Positions 8,840 through 18,129 are shown, counted from the first letter of the stretch. The stretch is 64,000 bases of DNA from Lysobacter stagni (GCF_030053425.1 NZ_JASGBI010000001.1:876001-940000), one strand, 5' to 3'. The notes: a model not told the origin generated them from the sequence alone. Made by a program: numbers and translations.

Positions 8840-8859
8840 GGCGACGGCATCGCGTCGCC
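8840..8859. terminator. Hairpin between convergent genes
   Basis: GGCGACG (8840-8846) and CGTCGCC (8853-8859) form a perfect 7-bp stem with a 6-base loop, directly after the oxygenase stop and a few bases before the end of the convergent response-regulator gene. No T-tract follows on either strand, so termination is only suggested. Confidence 0.35.
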
Positions 8860-8866
8860 GCGCGAA

Positions 8867-9301
8867 TCAGGCGGTGCGCGGATGGTTGAGCACGAGCCAG
8901 TACAGACCGACCTGTTTCACCGCCCAGACGAACTGTTCGAAATCCACCGGCTTCTGGATGTAGCTGTTGACGCCCAGTGCATAGCTGGCTTCGACATCGA
9001 AGGGTTCCGCGCTGGTGGTCAGCACCACCACCGGCAGCGTGCGCGTGGCCTCGTTGGCGCGCACGGCCTGCAGCACCTCGCGCCCGTCCACCTTGGGCAG
9101 GTTGAGGTCCAGCAGCATGATCGACGGCAGATCATCGGGATCGCGATCGGAATGGCGGCCGCGCGCGAACAGGTAGTCCAGCGCTTCGGCGCCGTCGCTC
9201 ACCACCACCAGGCGATTGGCGATCTTGGCTTCGTCGAACGCGATGCGCGTCAGCTCGACGTCGTCGGGATTGTCCTCGACCAGCAGGATTTCCTTGTGCA
9301 T
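8867..9301 (-). CDS. Single-domain response regulator, Rcp1-type
   Basis: A 144-residue stand-alone receiver of the Rcp1/phytochrome-associated type. It has the acidic cluster ED at 9-10 followed by NPDD, phospho-acceptor Asp65 (IMLLDLNLPKVDGRE), and Lys117 in SYIQKPVDFEQF. There is no output domain, so it acts through protein contacts or as a phosphate shuttle. The start at 9301 is set by GGAGGA about 9 bases upstream; the ATG at 9310 lies immediately next to that site. Its ATG overlaps the TGA of the upstream kinase by one base, so the pair is coupled. Confidence 0.88.
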   Translation of the reverse strand: MHKEILLVEDNPDDVELTRIAFDEAKIANRLVVVSDGAEALDYLFARGRHSDRDPDDLPSIMLLDLNLPKVDGREVLQAVRANEATRTLPVVVLTTSAEPFDVEASYALGVNSYIQKPVDFEQFVWAVKQVGLYWLVLNHPRTA

Positions 9302-10437
9302 CAGGCGCATTCCTCCGCCACCGGCACGGCCGGCAACTCGAGGGTGAAAGTGGAACCGGCCTCGGGCCTCGACTGGGCGCCCACGCTGCCGCGATGACGT
9401 TCGGCGATCCGCCGCACCATCGCCAGGCCCAGACCGTGACCACCCCCTTGATCCGGTCCGTGCAGCCGTTGGAAGGGTTCGAACAGCTTGTGAGCATAGC
9501 GCATGTCGAAACCGATGCCCTGATCACGGATTTCGATGCGCATCAGCTCGCCGCGACGCTCGCCCCGCACGTCGATGTGCACGGACTCACGCTCCTGCGA
9601 GAACTTCCAGGCGTTGCCCATGAGGTGACTGAGCATGAGCTTGAGCAGGCGTTCGTCGCCAATGACGTGCATGCGGGGCTGCACGCGGATCTCGGCGAGG
9701 CGCTGGGGTTCGGCGTCCTGCAGCTCGGCACCCACCCAGTCGGCAAGCAGGCTGAGGTCCACATCCACCGGCTTGAGCTCGGTGCGGGTGATGTAGGACA
9801 GGTCGTTGAGCGCGCTGAGCAGGCTGCTCATGCGCGCGGCAGCGGAGCGGATGCGCGCGAGATAGTCGCGATCGGTCTCGTCCAGGCGTTCGCCGGCGCG
9901 ATCGGCCAGCAGCGCGGAGAAACTTTCGATCGAACGCAGCGGCGCGCGCAGATCGTGCGCGACGGCATCGGCAAACAGTTGAAGCTGGCGGTTGGACGCA
10001 TCGCGCGCCGCGTGTTCGGCATCGGCGCGCGACTGCAGTGCCAGCTCGGCCGCATGCTGCTCGCTGACGTCGCGCAGCTGCGCGAGCAGGAACAGGGGTT
10101 CGCCGCCCTCGTCGCGCATGACCGATACGTTGACGTGCGCCCACACCGTATCGCCGCTGCGATGCAGGTAGCGCTTTTGTGCATCGAGTACCGGAATCGA
10201 GCCGTCGATCAGCCCGCGCAGATAGCCGCGGCTGAGCGGGACGTCATCGGGATGGGTGAACGCGACGGCCGGCTTGCCGACCACCTCGTTCGCGCTGTAG
10301 CCGAACATCCGTTCGAAGGCCGGGTTCACTTCGACCCAACAGCCTTGCAGATCGACGATGGCCATGCCGATGCCCGACGCGTCCATCGCGAGACGGAAGC
10401 GGTCGACGCCGGTATCCAGGCCCGGGGTGTCGCTCAT
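9301..10437 (-). CDS. PAS domain sensor histidine kinase (bacteriophytochrome-like transmitter)
   Basis: A 378-residue soluble kinase. A PAS domain occupies about 10-125 (VDLQGCWVEVNPAFERMFGYS...), with a PAC segment ending LFLLAQLRDVSEQ. A short coiled linker follows, then HisKA with His161 (AVAHDLRAPLRSIESFS) and HATPase_c with HLMGNAWKFS, DQGIGFDM and GGHGLGLAMVRRIAERH. This transmitter type is shared with phytochrome kinases, but no GAF/PHY photosensory region is present. No transmembrane segments are seen. It forms an operon with the downstream Rcp1-like regulator. The signal is unknown; PAS could bind a cofactor or ligand. Confidence 0.88.
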   Translation of the reverse strand: MSDTPGLDTGVDRFRLAMDASGIGMAIVDLQGCWVEVNPAFERMFGYSANEVVGKPAVAFTHPDDVPLSRGYLRGLIDGSIPVLDAQKRYLHRSGDTVWAHVNVSVMRDEGGEPLFLLAQLRDVSEQHAAELALQSRADAEHAARDASNRQLQLFADAVAHDLRAPLRSIESFSALLADRAGERLDETDRDYLARIRSAAARMSSLLSALNDLSYITRTELKPVDVDLSLLADWVGAELQDAEPQRLAEIRVQPRMHVIGDERLLKLMLSHLMGNAWKFSQERESVHIDVRGERRGELMRIEIRDQGIGFDMRYAHKLFEPFQRLHGPDQGGGHGLGLAMVRRIAERHRGSVGAQSRPEAGSTFTLELPAVPVAEECA

Positions 10438-10606
10438 CGAATAGGTGACTCGTGTTTCCTCTCGCTGGCGAAATTGTAGCCAAGCTTGTCGTGACGGTGC
10501 GGTGCAGGGGTGCGCCGCGTCTCATTCCAACGCGAGCGGAAGGGTTAAACGGACAGCGAACGCACAGTTTCGCGCGGACGTGGATGCCGGTTGCGCAGCG
10601 GGCCGG

Positions 10607-11695
10607 TCAGAACAGCTCGCCTTGCGGCGAGGGTTTGCGCGGCGGGGTGAACTGGCCGGTATCCAGCGCGGGATAGCGACCGAAGCCCAGTCGTCGGTGG
10701 GCCTTGGCGAACCGTTGGGCGATGAGTTGCGCGAACGGGCCTTCGCCGCGCATGCGCGATCCGAACGTGCTGTCGTAGTCCTTGCCGCCGCGCATCTGCT
10801 GGATGAGGCTCATCACGTGCGCGGCACGGTCCGGATAGTGGAGTTGCAACCACTCGCGCCAGACCTGGGTGAGTTCGTGCGGCAAGCGCAACAGGACGTA
10901 CCCCGCCGATGTCGCGCCGTGGTCGCGCGCGGCCTCAAGGATCTGCTCCAGTTCGCGGTCGTTGATCATGGGGATGGTGGGCGCGACCATCACGCCGACC
11001 GGAACGCCCGCATCCGACAAGGTTTTCATTGCCCTCAAGCGCGCATGCGGCGCCGCGGCGCGCGGTTCCATGCGCGCGGACAGATGGTTGTCGAGCGTGG
11101 TCACCGAGAAGGCGACGCTGACCAGGCCGCGACGCGCCATCGGCGCGATGAGGTCCAGATCGCGCAGGACGCCCGCGCTCTTGGTGAGCAGACTGAAAGG
11201 ATGCGAGGTGGCATGCAGCACCTCCATCACCGAGCGCGTAACGCGGTAGCGCCGCTCGATGGGCTGGTAGGAGTCCGTGTTGATGCCCAGGGCCAGCGGC
11301 ACGCAGCGATAGTTCGGGCGCGCCAGTTCCGCCTGCAGCCGTTCGGCGGCGTTGGTCTTGGCGAACAGCCGGGTTTCGAAATCCAGGCCGGGCGACAGGT
11401 CCAGGTAGGCGTGGGAGGGCCGCGCGAAGCAGTACACGCAGCCGTGTTCGCAGCCACGGTAGGGATTCACCGACGCGCTTTGGGCGATGTCGGGCGAATC
11501 GTTGCGGCTGATGATGCTGCGCGCCCGCTCCTCGGTGACCTGCGTCTGCAGCGGCGCGGCATCCGCCAGGTCTTCGTAGACCGAACCCCAGCCGTCGTCC
11601 TCGCCGCGCGCGACCGTCACCGCATAGCGACCGTCCACGTGCGACGCCGCACCGCGACCTTTGATCGGAGCCTGGGCTTTGCGGGCGTCGTCCAT
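10607..11695 (-). CDS. Radical SAM protein, SplB-like (PA0069 family)
   Basis: A 362-residue radical SAM protein. The cluster motif is CEHGCVYC within NPYRGCEHGCVYCFARPSHAYL, a C-x3-C-x2-C motif binding [4Fe-4S] and SAM. Further blocks GINTDSYQPIERRY, LLTKSAGVLRDLDLI and GVPVGVMVAPTIPMIND match the COG1533/PA0069 group, related to spore photoproduct lyase but of undefined substrate in non-sporeformers. ATG 11695 (MDDARKAQ) was chosen; upstream in-frame residues look like non-coding Arg-rich sequence. It is divergent from cardiolipin synthase, with 87 bases between starts. Confidence 0.85.
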   Translation of the reverse strand: MDDARKAQAPIKGRGAASHVDGRYAVTVARGEDDGWGSVYEDLADAAPLQTQVTEERARSIISRNDSPDIAQSASVNPYRGCEHGCVYCFARPSHAYLDLSPGLDFETRLFAKTNAAERLQAELARPNYRCVPLALGINTDSYQPIERRYRVTRSVMEVLHATSHPFSLLTKSAGVLRDLDLIAPMARRGLVSVAFSVTTLDNHLSARMEPRAAAPHARLRAMKTLSDAGVPVGVMVAPTIPMINDRELEQILEAARDHGATSAGYVLLRLPHELTQVWREWLQLHYPDRAAHVMSLIQQMRGGKDYDSTFGSRMRGEGPFAQLIAQRFAKAHRRLGFGRYPALDTGQFTPPRKPSPQGELF

Positions 11696-11782
11696 CCGCC
11701 TTAGCCTAGCCCGGCCGCGTCGCATCCCCTGAGACGGAATCGGCGCCGCTTCGCTGAACGGACGGATGGAGAGACGCCCGGC

Positions 11783-13219
11783 ATGCCCGCCCCCCTGCAG
11801 ACCGCGTGGAACGCGTTCACCTCGGTTCCCAACCTGGCCATCTACCTGACGCTGGGGTGGCTGGGCTATCTCATCTGGCTGGGCCTGTGGATCGTGCTGC
11901 AGAAGCGCGAGCCGGTGGCGACGCTGAGCTGGCTGATCAGCCTGGCGGCGCTGCCGTACATCGGATTCGTCATCTACTACTTCTTCGGCCCACAGCGCGT
12001 ACACCGTCAGCGGCTGCGGCGCGTGCGCGCGCGCGCGACGCTCCCGCCGCCGCCCGAAGGCCTGATCCCGACGCCCGACGCGATCGAACTGGCCCGGCTG
12101 GCGCAGGCAACGACCGGGTTGCCGCCGATCACCGCCACGCGCGCGGATCTACTGGTCGATGGCGCAGCCAAGTACACCGCGCTGCTGGAAGCCATCGCGC
12201 AGGCGCGCGAACACATCCACCTGGAGTACTACATCTACCTGCCTGATCGCACGGGCACGTTGCTTCGCGATGCGCTGGTCGAGCGCGCGAAGGCCGGTGT
12301 GCAGGTGCGGCTGCTGCTGGATGCAGTCGGCTCGGGCAAGACCAAGCAGCGCTTCCTGCAACCGCTGATCGATGCAGGCGCGGAGGTGGCGTGGTTCCAT
12401 CCGATGAAGCTGCACTGGTTCTGGAAGCGCCCGTGGCTGAACCTGCGCACGCACCGCAAGATCGTCGTGATCGACGGGCACGTGGGTTTCACCGGCGGCA
12501 TCAACATCACCGACGAAGAGGACGAGCGCCTTCGCAAGGACGCCTATCGCGACCTGCACCTGCGCCTGGAAGGCGATGTCGTGCGCGAGCTGCAGCTGGT
12601 GTTCATCGAGGACTGGGCGTATGCGACGGGCCAGCCTCCGCTGAAGCTGCACAACCCCGCGCCCGTGCGCGGCACCATCGCGACGCAGGTGCTGGTGTCC
12701 GGGCCGGATTCCTCCTGGGAGGCGATCCATCGCGTGCACGTCGCGGCGATCCATTCGGCGCAGCGACGCGTGTGGCTGGCCACGCCCTATTTCGTGCCCG
12801 GCGAGGCGGCGCGCATGGCGCTCACGTCGGCCGCGCTCGGCGGGCTGGATGTGCGGCTGCTGGTACCCCGGGTGTGCGACAGCCGCCTGGTCACGCTGGC
12901 CGCGCGATCGTACTTCGACGAGTTGCTGGAGGCGGGCGTGAAGATCCACGAGTACGGCCCGCGCATGCTGCACAGCAAGGCGCTGTTGTGCGACGACGAC
13001 CTGGCCATCGTCGGCAGCGCCAACTTCGATCACCGCAGCTTCCGGCTGAACTTCGAGATCTCGGTCCTGTTCCGCGATCGGCCGTTGGTGGAGCAGTTGG
13101 CGCGCCTGATCCAGGGCGAGTGCAACCTGGCCCCACGGGTGCGTTCCGATCGCCCGCAACCGCTGTGGGGCACCCGCATCCCCGAGGCGTTGGCCCGCCT
13201 GGTTTCGCCCATCCTGTGA
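11783..13219 (+). CDS. cls: Cardiolipin synthase (PLD superfamily)
   Basis: A 478-residue inner-membrane enzyme that condenses phosphatidylglycerol to cardiolipin. Two N-terminal transmembrane helices (about 17-38 and 48-68) precede two phospholipase-D domains, each with an HKD motif: HRKIVVIDGHVGFTGG and HSKALLCDDDLAIVGSANFDHRS. Length and layout match bacterial ClsA-type enzymes. The closing LARLVSPIL is also typical. Likely monocistronic. Confidence 0.93.
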   Translation: MPAPLQTAWNAFTSVPNLAIYLTLGWLGYLIWLGLWIVLQKREPVATLSWLISLAALPYIGFVIYYFFGPQRVHRQRLRRVRARATLPPPPEGLIPTPDAIELARLAQATTGLPPITATRADLLVDGAAKYTALLEAIAQAREHIHLEYYIYLPDRTGTLLRDALVERAKAGVQVRLLLDAVGSGKTKQRFLQPLIDAGAEVAWFHPMKLHWFWKRPWLNLRTHRKIVVIDGHVGFTGGINITDEEDERLRKDAYRDLHLRLEGDVVRELQLVFIEDWAYATGQPPLKLHNPAPVRGTIATQVLVSGPDSSWEAIHRVHVAAIHSAQRRVWLATPYFVPGEAARMALTSAALGGLDVRLLVPRVCDSRLVTLAARSYFDELLEAGVKIHEYGPRMLHSKALLCDDDLAIVGSANFDHRSFRLNFEISVLFRDRPLVEQLARLIQGECNLAPRVRSDRPQPLWGTRIPEALARLVSPIL

Positions 13220-13339
13220 CGGCGTTGGCCTTCCCGTATTCCGGCTGACCGGCGGTCGCCCACGGCAGGCGGCCGGCCGTTTCGCCCCGCGGGACGCGCG
13301 CTAAACTGCGGCCGCTTGGCACTCCGAGGAGCATCCCCC

Positions 13340-13606
13340 ATGCAGTGGCTCTATCTCCTGTTTGCGCTGGTAGCGCTGGCCGTCGCCTTCAAGACGACGT
13401 CGGTCGCGGTGCTGGTGATATGCCTGCTGCTTTCGCTTGGACTGTTCCTTGCGTGGGTCATGAAGCTGCTCGCGCAGCGCGTGGACAGCCAGAGTCGCGA
13501 CACGTCCATGATCCTGGACCCGGCCGAGCTGCGCCGCCTGCGTGAGCAGGCCGAAGCGCGTCGCGCCGCGGCCAACGGCAACCCGCCGGCCTCGCCCGGT
13601 ACCTGA
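13340..13606 (+). CDS. Small two-helix membrane protein
   Basis: An 88-residue protein beginning MQWLYLLFALVALAVAF. Two hydrophobic helices (about 2-17 and 20-45) are followed by a charged tail with DPAELRRLREQAEARRAAANG. GAGGAG lies 10 bases before the ATG at 13340, supporting expression. Function unknown; it looks like a conserved small inner-membrane protein with a cytoplasmic tail. Confidence 0.65.
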   Translation: MQWLYLLFALVALAVAFKTTSVAVLVICLLLSLGLFLAWVMKLLAQRVDSQSRDTSMILDPAELRRLREQAEARRAAANGNPPASPGT

Positions 13607-13726
13607 GCGCCCGCGCGGCGCCCACGGGCGCTGCGCTAACATCGACCTGCGGATCCCGGGCGAACCGGGATTCCCGCGTTTCCTGCTGCCAGCCGCGCGT
13701 CCGCGCCGGTGTCCCGGGAGATCGCC

Positions 13727-14215
13727 ATGAGGACGATGTATCGACCCGCCGTGTGGTCGCTGATGATGTCGCTGGGCGTGTGCGCAATGGGTATCGCACA
13801 CGCGCAGGCGCCTGCACCGAACAATGCGCCTCCGGCCGCCGGACCCGCAGCAGCGGGCTGCGGTCGTGTGAGTGTGTTCGACGTCGCTCCGCGCAACCAG
13901 AACCTGTTTCGCGCCCGTCTGATCAGCATCGATGGCACGTTGCCTGGCCCAGCGAGGTCGCGCAGCTTCCGCCTACCGGCGGGTCCCCACGTGCTGGAGG
14001 TCGCCGAGCTCATCGATACCAACCAGTTCGACGACGTCGAGCTCAAGCAACGCGATCAGCGTTCGGGTGCGTACAAGAAGGTGACGCTGGACGTGAAGCC
14101 GGACACGACCTACCTTCTGGGCGCGCAGCTGATCGATGCGCACCGGAACGAGATTCTCAGTGGAGCCTACTGGGAGCCGGTGATCTACAGCGAGAGTAAA
14201 GTGCCTTGCCAATGA
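13727..14215 (+). CDS. Periplasmic hypothetical protein with signal peptide
   Basis: A 162-residue protein. [27 protein letters not shown] is a classic Sec signal with likely cleavage after AHA. A short Pro/Ala linker precedes a compact domain of about 115 residues containing [24 protein letters not shown] and a later [12 protein letters not shown] strand. Those features resemble envelope proteins of beta-sandwich type, but I do not recognise the family. GGGAG precedes the ATG at 13727. It lies just upstream of pdxJ (40 bases) and may share its transcript. Confidence 0.6.
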   Translation: MRTMYRPAVWSLMMSLGVCAMGIAHAQAPAPNNAPPAAGPAAAGCGRVSVFDVAPRNQNLFRARLISIDGTLPGPARSRSFRLPAGPHVLEVAELIDTNQFDDVELKQRDQRSGAYKKVTLDVKPDTTYLLGAQLIDAHRNEILSGAYWEPVIYSESKVPCQ

Positions 14216-14255
14216 GCCATTACCGCGGGGCGATGCCTCGGAAGAGCGTCGTGCC

Positions 14256-15023
14256 GTGACCTTTCTCAGCGTCAACGTCAACAAGATCGCGGTGCTGCGC
14301 AATTCGCGCGGCGGCAACGAGCCGGACGTCGTGCGTGCGGCCATCCAATGCCTCGATGCAGGCGCGCACGGCATCACCGTGCACCCTCGACCGGACGCCC
14401 GCCACATCCGCGCCTACGATGTGCTCGCGCTGGCCGAGATCACGCGCTCGCGCGGGGTGGAGTTCAACCTGGAGGGCAATCCGTTCGCACCCGCGCGCGA
14501 GGGCTATCCCGGCTTCCTCGCGTTGTGCGAACTGGTGCGGCCGGCGCAGGCGACGCTGGTTCCGGATGGCGATGCGCAGCTGACCTCGGACCACGGCTTC
14601 GACTTCGTCCGCGACGACAGCGCACTTCGGCCGCATGTCGATGCGCTCAAGGCGTTGGGTTGCCGCGTGAGTCTGTTCGCCGATGCGCATACCGAGGCAG
14701 GACGCAGCGGCATCGCGCATGCTGCGGCGATTGGGGCCGATCGCGTTGAGCTGTACACCGGGCCGTACGCGGAGGCGTTCGCGGAAGGCGATGCGGCCGT
14801 CATGGCGTCCCACTTCGCCGAAGCAGCACGCCGCGCGCAGGATGCCGGGCTGGGCGTCAATGCAGGGCACGACCTGAGCCAGGAGAACCTGGGCTTCTTC
14901 CTGAAGCACGTACCCGGAGTGCTGGAAGTTTCCATCGGCCACGCACTGATTGGCGAGGCGTTGTACGACGGCCTCGGGCCGACCGTGCGCTCTTACCTGC
15001 GGATCCTGACGGCCGGCCGCTGA
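14256..15023 (+). CDS. pdxJ: Pyridoxine 5'-phosphate synthase
   Basis: A 255-residue TIM-barrel enzyme that condenses 1-deoxyxylulose 5-phosphate with 3-amino-2-oxopropyl phosphate to give pyridoxine 5'-phosphate (the DXP-dependent vitamin B6 route). The N-terminal [26 protein letters not shown] (catalytic His), EFNLEGNPF, and C-terminal [13 protein letters not shown] and [13 protein letters not shown] blocks are all present. The start is GTG at 14256, giving [10 protein letters not shown]. It is convergent with a solitary exbD gene. Confidence 0.96.
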   Translation: MTFLSVNVNKIAVLRNSRGGNEPDVVRAAIQCLDAGAHGITVHPRPDARHIRAYDVLALAEITRSRGVEFNLEGNPFAPAREGYPGFLALCELVRPAQATLVPDGDAQLTSDHGFDFVRDDSALRPHVDALKALGCRVSLFADAHTEAGRSGIAHAAAIGADRVELYTGPYAEAFAEGDAAVMASHFAEAARRAQDAGLGVNAGHDLSQENLGFFLKHVPGVLEVSIGHALIGEALYDGLGPTVRSYLRILTAGR

Positions 15024-15047
15024 GGCGACCGGCCGTCCCGACATCTC

Positions 15048-15458
15048 TTACTTCCAGGCGATATCGCGCACGCCGCTGCGCTGGGCCTCGGCCAGCATCC
15101 AGGCGAAGGACTGGTAGTCGGCATCCGCGTTGGCGGCGATTTCGAGGACGGTCCCCGGCTGGTTCTGAGCCAGCTCGCGCAGGGCCTGTGGCAGTTCGGC
15201 ACGCCCCATCGCCACGCCGTCGAGTGTGTACTGCCCCGACGCATCGACCTGAAGCGCGACACGCGGCGGTGGTTCGGGGCGGTCTGGCCGGTCGACTGGC
15301 TGCGGGATGCGAAGGTCGATCTGCCCGGTCATGGCCGGCGCAGCGAGCATGAAGATCACCAGCAACACCAGCATCACGTCCACCAGCGGCGTGATGTTCA
15401 TCTGCGCCATTTCGGTGTGGGAGGAACGGCGGGAATCGTGGAATGCGGAGACGGCCAT
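15048..15458 (-). CDS. exbD: ExbD/TolR-family biopolymer transporter (third copy)
   Basis: A 136-residue ExbD-type protein: a short cytoplasmic N-terminus, one transmembrane helix carrying the proton-pathway Asp in [18 protein letters not shown], and a periplasmic domain that ends on AWK. AGGAGG lies just upstream of the ATG at 15458. A strong terminator at 15528-15556 separates it from the two upstream exbD genes, so it needs its own promoter or read-through. Its periplasmic domain is more divergent (DRPDRPEPPPRVALQV). It may be an accessory subunit for the same TonB motor. Confidence 0.87.
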   Translation of the reverse strand: MAVSAFHDSRRSSHTEMAQMNITPLVDVMLVLLVIFMLAAPAMTGQIDLRIPQPVDRPDRPEPPPRVALQVDASGQYTLDGVAMGRAELPQALRELAQNQPGTVLEIAANADADYQSFAWMLAEAQRSGVRDIAWK

Positions 15459-15527
15459 GCGCTACCTCCTGGGGGCCCCATGCCCGCCTTCACGCTACGC
15501 CCGGCGCCCACGGGTTCGCAAGAGGCC

Positions 15528-15556
15528 AAAAAAAAACGCCGCCCGGAGGCGGCGTT
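15528..15556 (-). terminator. Rho-independent terminator of the tonB-exbB-exbD operon
   Basis: AACGCCGCC (15535-15543) and GGCGGCGTT (15548-15556) form a 9-bp GC-rich stem with a CGGA loop. On the minus strand the stem is followed by nine Ts (the A-run at 15528-15536). It sits 24 bases past the exbD stop at 15581. Confidence 0.9.
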
Positions 15557-15580
15557 TTCACGACGGTAAGTGTCACGCGA

Positions 15581-15997
15581 TCAGTCGTTCTGCACGAAAC
15601 CGATCTTATCCATATCAGCGTTCTTCGCGTGGGCCAGCACCTTGGCCAGGATGCCGTAATCGGCGTCCGGGCTGGTGTCGATCTCGAGCATGGGCTGGTT
15701 GGTCGGGTCACGCTGGACCTCGACTTCCATCATGTTCTGGATCGCCGTAAGGGGCTGGGGCGCGTCATTCCAAAACACCTGACCGGAGGCGTCGATGCGC
15801 AGCCTGATCGGCGGCGGCGGCGTCTTCGTCTGCGGAGGCGGGTTAATTGACTTCTGCGGCAGGTTGACTTCGATCGGATACGTCAGCGGGGGCGCCGTCA
15901 CCATGAAGATGATCAGCAGAACCAACATCACGTCCACGAGGGGCGTGACGTTCATGTCCGCCATCGGACCGCCACCGGATTTCGATGCAAATGCCAT
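15581..15997 (-). CDS. exbD: ExbD biopolymer transport protein (second copy)
   Basis: A 138-residue ExbD protein of the TonB energising complex. The single helix contains [24 protein letters not shown] with the functional Asp. The periplasmic part has a Pro-rich stretch ([13 protein letters not shown]) and ends DKIGFVQND. It starts 16 bases after the preceding exbD stop and is the last gene before the terminator. Duplicate exbD genes behind exbB are common in Xanthomonas-type TonB loci, where the second copy can be dispensable for iron uptake. Confidence 0.93.
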   Translation of the reverse strand: MAFASKSGGGPMADMNVTPLVDVMLVLLIIFMVTAPPLTYPIEVNLPQKSINPPPQTKTPPPPIRLRIDASGQVFWNDAPQPLTAIQNMMEVEVQRDPTNQPMLEIDTSPDADYGILAKVLAHAKNADMDKIGFVQND

Positions 15998-16012
15998 TAC
16001 TGGATCTCCGGA

Positions 16013-16432
16013 TCAGCGAGGTTCTTTGAGCGCCATGAAGCCGACCTTGCGCATGCCCTGGGCCTGCGCAATCTGCACCACTTCAGCAACGATGCGGTAC
16101 TTGGTCGTCTTATCGCCGCGGACGTTGATCGCCGGCTGCGGGGTCTTCTGCGCTTCGATCGACAGACGACTCTCAAGCAGATCCTTGGTCACCGGCTCGT
16201 CGTTCCAGTACAGGCTGCCGTTGTCTTCCACCGTGATGCTGATCGGCGGAACGGGCGGAGCCTGAGTGTCGCGCTTGTCCAGATTCGCCTGGGGAAGATC
16301 GACCTGGACCTTATGCGACATCAGGGGTGCGGTGATCATGAAGATGATGAGCAGAACCAGCATCACGTCCACGAGGGGCGTGACGTTGATCTCGGCCATC
16401 GGGCCGCCGCTATCGCCAGTACTGAAGGCCAT
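16013..16432 (-). CDS. exbD: ExbD biopolymer transport protein (first copy)
   Basis: A 139-residue ExbD protein. Its helix [22 protein letters not shown] carries the conserved Asp. The periplasmic domain includes SITVEDNGSLYWND and the family's late RYRIVAEVVQIAQAQGMRKVGFMA block. It forms the proton-driven motor with ExbB, powering TonB. Second motor gene in the operon, 49 bases after exbB. Confidence 0.95.
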   Translation of the reverse strand: MAFSTGDSGGPMAEINVTPLVDVMLVLLIIFMITAPLMSHKVQVDLPQANLDKRDTQAPPVPPISITVEDNGSLYWNDEPVTKDLLESRLSIEAQKTPQPAINVRGDKTTKYRIVAEVVQIAQAQGMRKVGFMALKEPR

Positions 16433-16481
16433 TACGAAACTCCAACCTACTGCTAGAGGGTGTCGTTGTTAGAACGAGTTC

Positions 16482-17234
16482 TTAGCGCTTCGCAGCCACT
16501 TCGCCGACGCGCGAGCCGGTGGCGAAGAAGTCGTGCAGATCGTGCGCGAAGGTGTCGAACTTGTTGTTGGTGACGCGGTTGAGGCGCGTGAAGAAGTTGT
16601 ACGCCAGCACCGCCGGGATTGCGACGAACAGACCGATGGCGGTCATGATCAGCGCTTCACCCACCGGACCTGCGACGGCGTCGATCGACGCCTGGCCGGT
16701 CGCGCTGATGCGGATCAGGGCGTGGTAGATGCCCCACACGGTGCCGAGCAGACCGACGAACGGAGCGGTCGAACCGACGGTGGCGAGCACGGTCAGGCCG
16801 GCTTCCAGCTTCGAGCTCTCGCGGGTCACACCCTGACGCAGGGCGCGATCGACGAACTCGGAACGGTTCAGCGACTCAACCAGGCGCGAACCTTCGTGGC
16901 GCTGGTGGTGCGCAGCCGCTTGGGCAGCATCGAGGGCGATCTTCGAGAACGGCTCGAAACGGCCCTGCTCTTCCATGAAGCGGATGGCGTCCTGAGCGTT
17001 CGGGGTTTCCCAGAACGTGCTGACAACGCGGTCCGAACTCGCGCGCAGGCGCAGGTTCTTCACGAAGTTCACCACGATCCAGTAGATCGACAGAACCGAC
17101 ATGATGGCCAGGGTGATGAAGACGACCCAGCCGACGAAGTCGAAGTTCTGCAACAGATGGGCGAAGCTCATCTGCTGAAGTGCCTGGGCGTTGGAGCCCC
17201 CGGCAGTCGCAGCGGTGGTGGTTTCCTGCAGCAT
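16482..17234 (-). CDS. exbB: ExbB, MotA/TolQ/ExbB proton channel protein
   Basis: A 250-residue inner-membrane protein of the TonB motor. TM1 lies at about 32-58. After a cytoplasmic loop, GLTVLATVGSTAPFVGLLGTVWGIYHAL contains TM2 with the conserved Thr and Gly/Pro residues, and EALIMTAIGLFVAIPAVLAYNFF forms TM3. The order tonB-exbB-exbD-exbD matches that known from Xanthomonas. Confidence 0.96.
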   Translation of the reverse strand: MLQETTTAATAGGSNAQALQQMSFAHLLQNFDFVGWVVFITLAIMSVLSIYWIVVNFVKNLRLRASSDRVVSTFWETPNAQDAIRFMEEQGRFEPFSKIALDAAQAAAHHQRHEGSRLVESLNRSEFVDRALRQGVTRESSKLEAGLTVLATVGSTAPFVGLLGTVWGIYHALIRISATGQASIDAVAGPVGEALIMTAIGLFVAIPAVLAYNFFTRLNRVTNNKFDTFAHDLHDFFATGSRVGEVAAKR

Positions 17235-17307
17235 GACGCTTACCTTTGAAATGTCGTGGAAAAGGATGGTGTTACGGATTGCTTGCTACTAGGCCCCGTG
17301 ACCCCGA

Positions 17308-17979
17308 TCAGGTCGGCGGGACGAAATCGACCGGGACGCGAACTTTGCTGGTCACGCCAACGCCGTTCTCCATCTGCGGGTTGAACTTCCACTTCCGGGC
17401 AGCATCCATCGCGGCGCGGTCGAGGTTGCGGTTGCGGCTGGACTTCTCGACGGAGACGTCAAGCACGTTGCCCTGGCCGTCGATGGTGATGACCAGCACA
17501 ACCGTGCCACCCACACCCTGACGGGCTTCCGTCGGCGGGTACTTCGGCGGGTTCAGGCGCCTGGACGACGGGTCGACGCTGGAGCCGATGTTCGTCGCGG
17601 CCGCAGGCGGCGACGGCGGGCTCGGCGGCGGGGCGGCCACGTCGACCGGGCTCGGGTCGTCCACCAGCACCGGCGGCTCTTCCGGCGGCGGCGGCAACGG
17701 CGACGGCTGCGGCGGAGTCAGCTTCGGCGGCGGCTTCAGCTCCTTCGGCGGTTCCGGCGGCGGCGGCGGCGGCGGCGGGGGCGGCGGCGGCGGCTTGATG
17801 AGGTTGACGAACGTCACTTCCTCTTCCTTCTGCTGCTGCGCCGGAGGAGCCATCGGTGCGAGCAACAGGAGCAGGGCGGCGACGTGGAAGGCGATCGCAA
17901 TGGTGATACCGGCGATACGCGCCCAGTTCAGACCTTCGCGGTCGTCGTTTCTTTCGTGGAGTTCGAGGTCTTGCGTCAT
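17308..17979 (-). CDS. tonB: TonB energy transducer
   Basis: A 223-residue protein. An N-terminal anchor (about 22-45, GITIAIAFHVAALLLLLAP) carries the functionally important His. A periplasm-spanning Pro-rich region follows, with thirteen consecutive prolines and further PP/PE repeats. The C-terminal domain contains NPPKYPPTEARQGVGGTVVLVITI and AARKWKFNP, then ends VRVPVDFVPPT. It transfers energy to outer-membrane TonB-dependent receptors. First gene of the motor operon, with a promoter just upstream. Confidence 0.96.
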   Translation of the reverse strand: MTQDLELHERNDDREGLNWARIAGITIAIAFHVAALLLLLAPMAPPAQQQKEEEVTFVNLIKPPPPPPPPPPPPPEPPKELKPPPKLTPPQPSPLPPPPEEPPVLVDDPSPVDVAAPPPSPPSPPAAATNIGSSVDPSSRRLNPPKYPPTEARQGVGGTVVLVITIDGQGNVLDVSVEKSSRNRNLDRAAMDAARKWKFNPQMENGVGVTSKVRVPVDFVPPT

Positions 17980-18073
17980 GCGCCGTAGCTCAGGAAGTAA
18001 TTCCGGACGCCAGGGCGCCTCGGGCCGTCAGATACGATTCCTGCGGCTGGTTCGAGCCGCGGGAACCTCCTAG

Positions 18074-18102
18074 CATATACCAAATCGCGCGCGTGGGTCC
18101 AA
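18074..18102 (-). promoter_or_regulatory. Candidate sigma-70 promoter for tonB
   Basis: On the minus strand TTGGAC (18102-18097) and TATATG (18079-18074) are separated by 17 bases, giving 4 of 6 matches in each hexamer. AGGAGG follows in the leader. The -10 lies about 95 bases before the tonB start. No Fur box was recognised by eye. Confidence 0.45.
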
Positions 18103-18129
18103 GCGCGATTAGTCTGATTTCGCTGCCTT

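Noticed and set aside
17740..17800. GGC tandem repeat as a microsatellite
   Set aside because: It simply encodes the polyproline stretch of TonB on the opposite strand.
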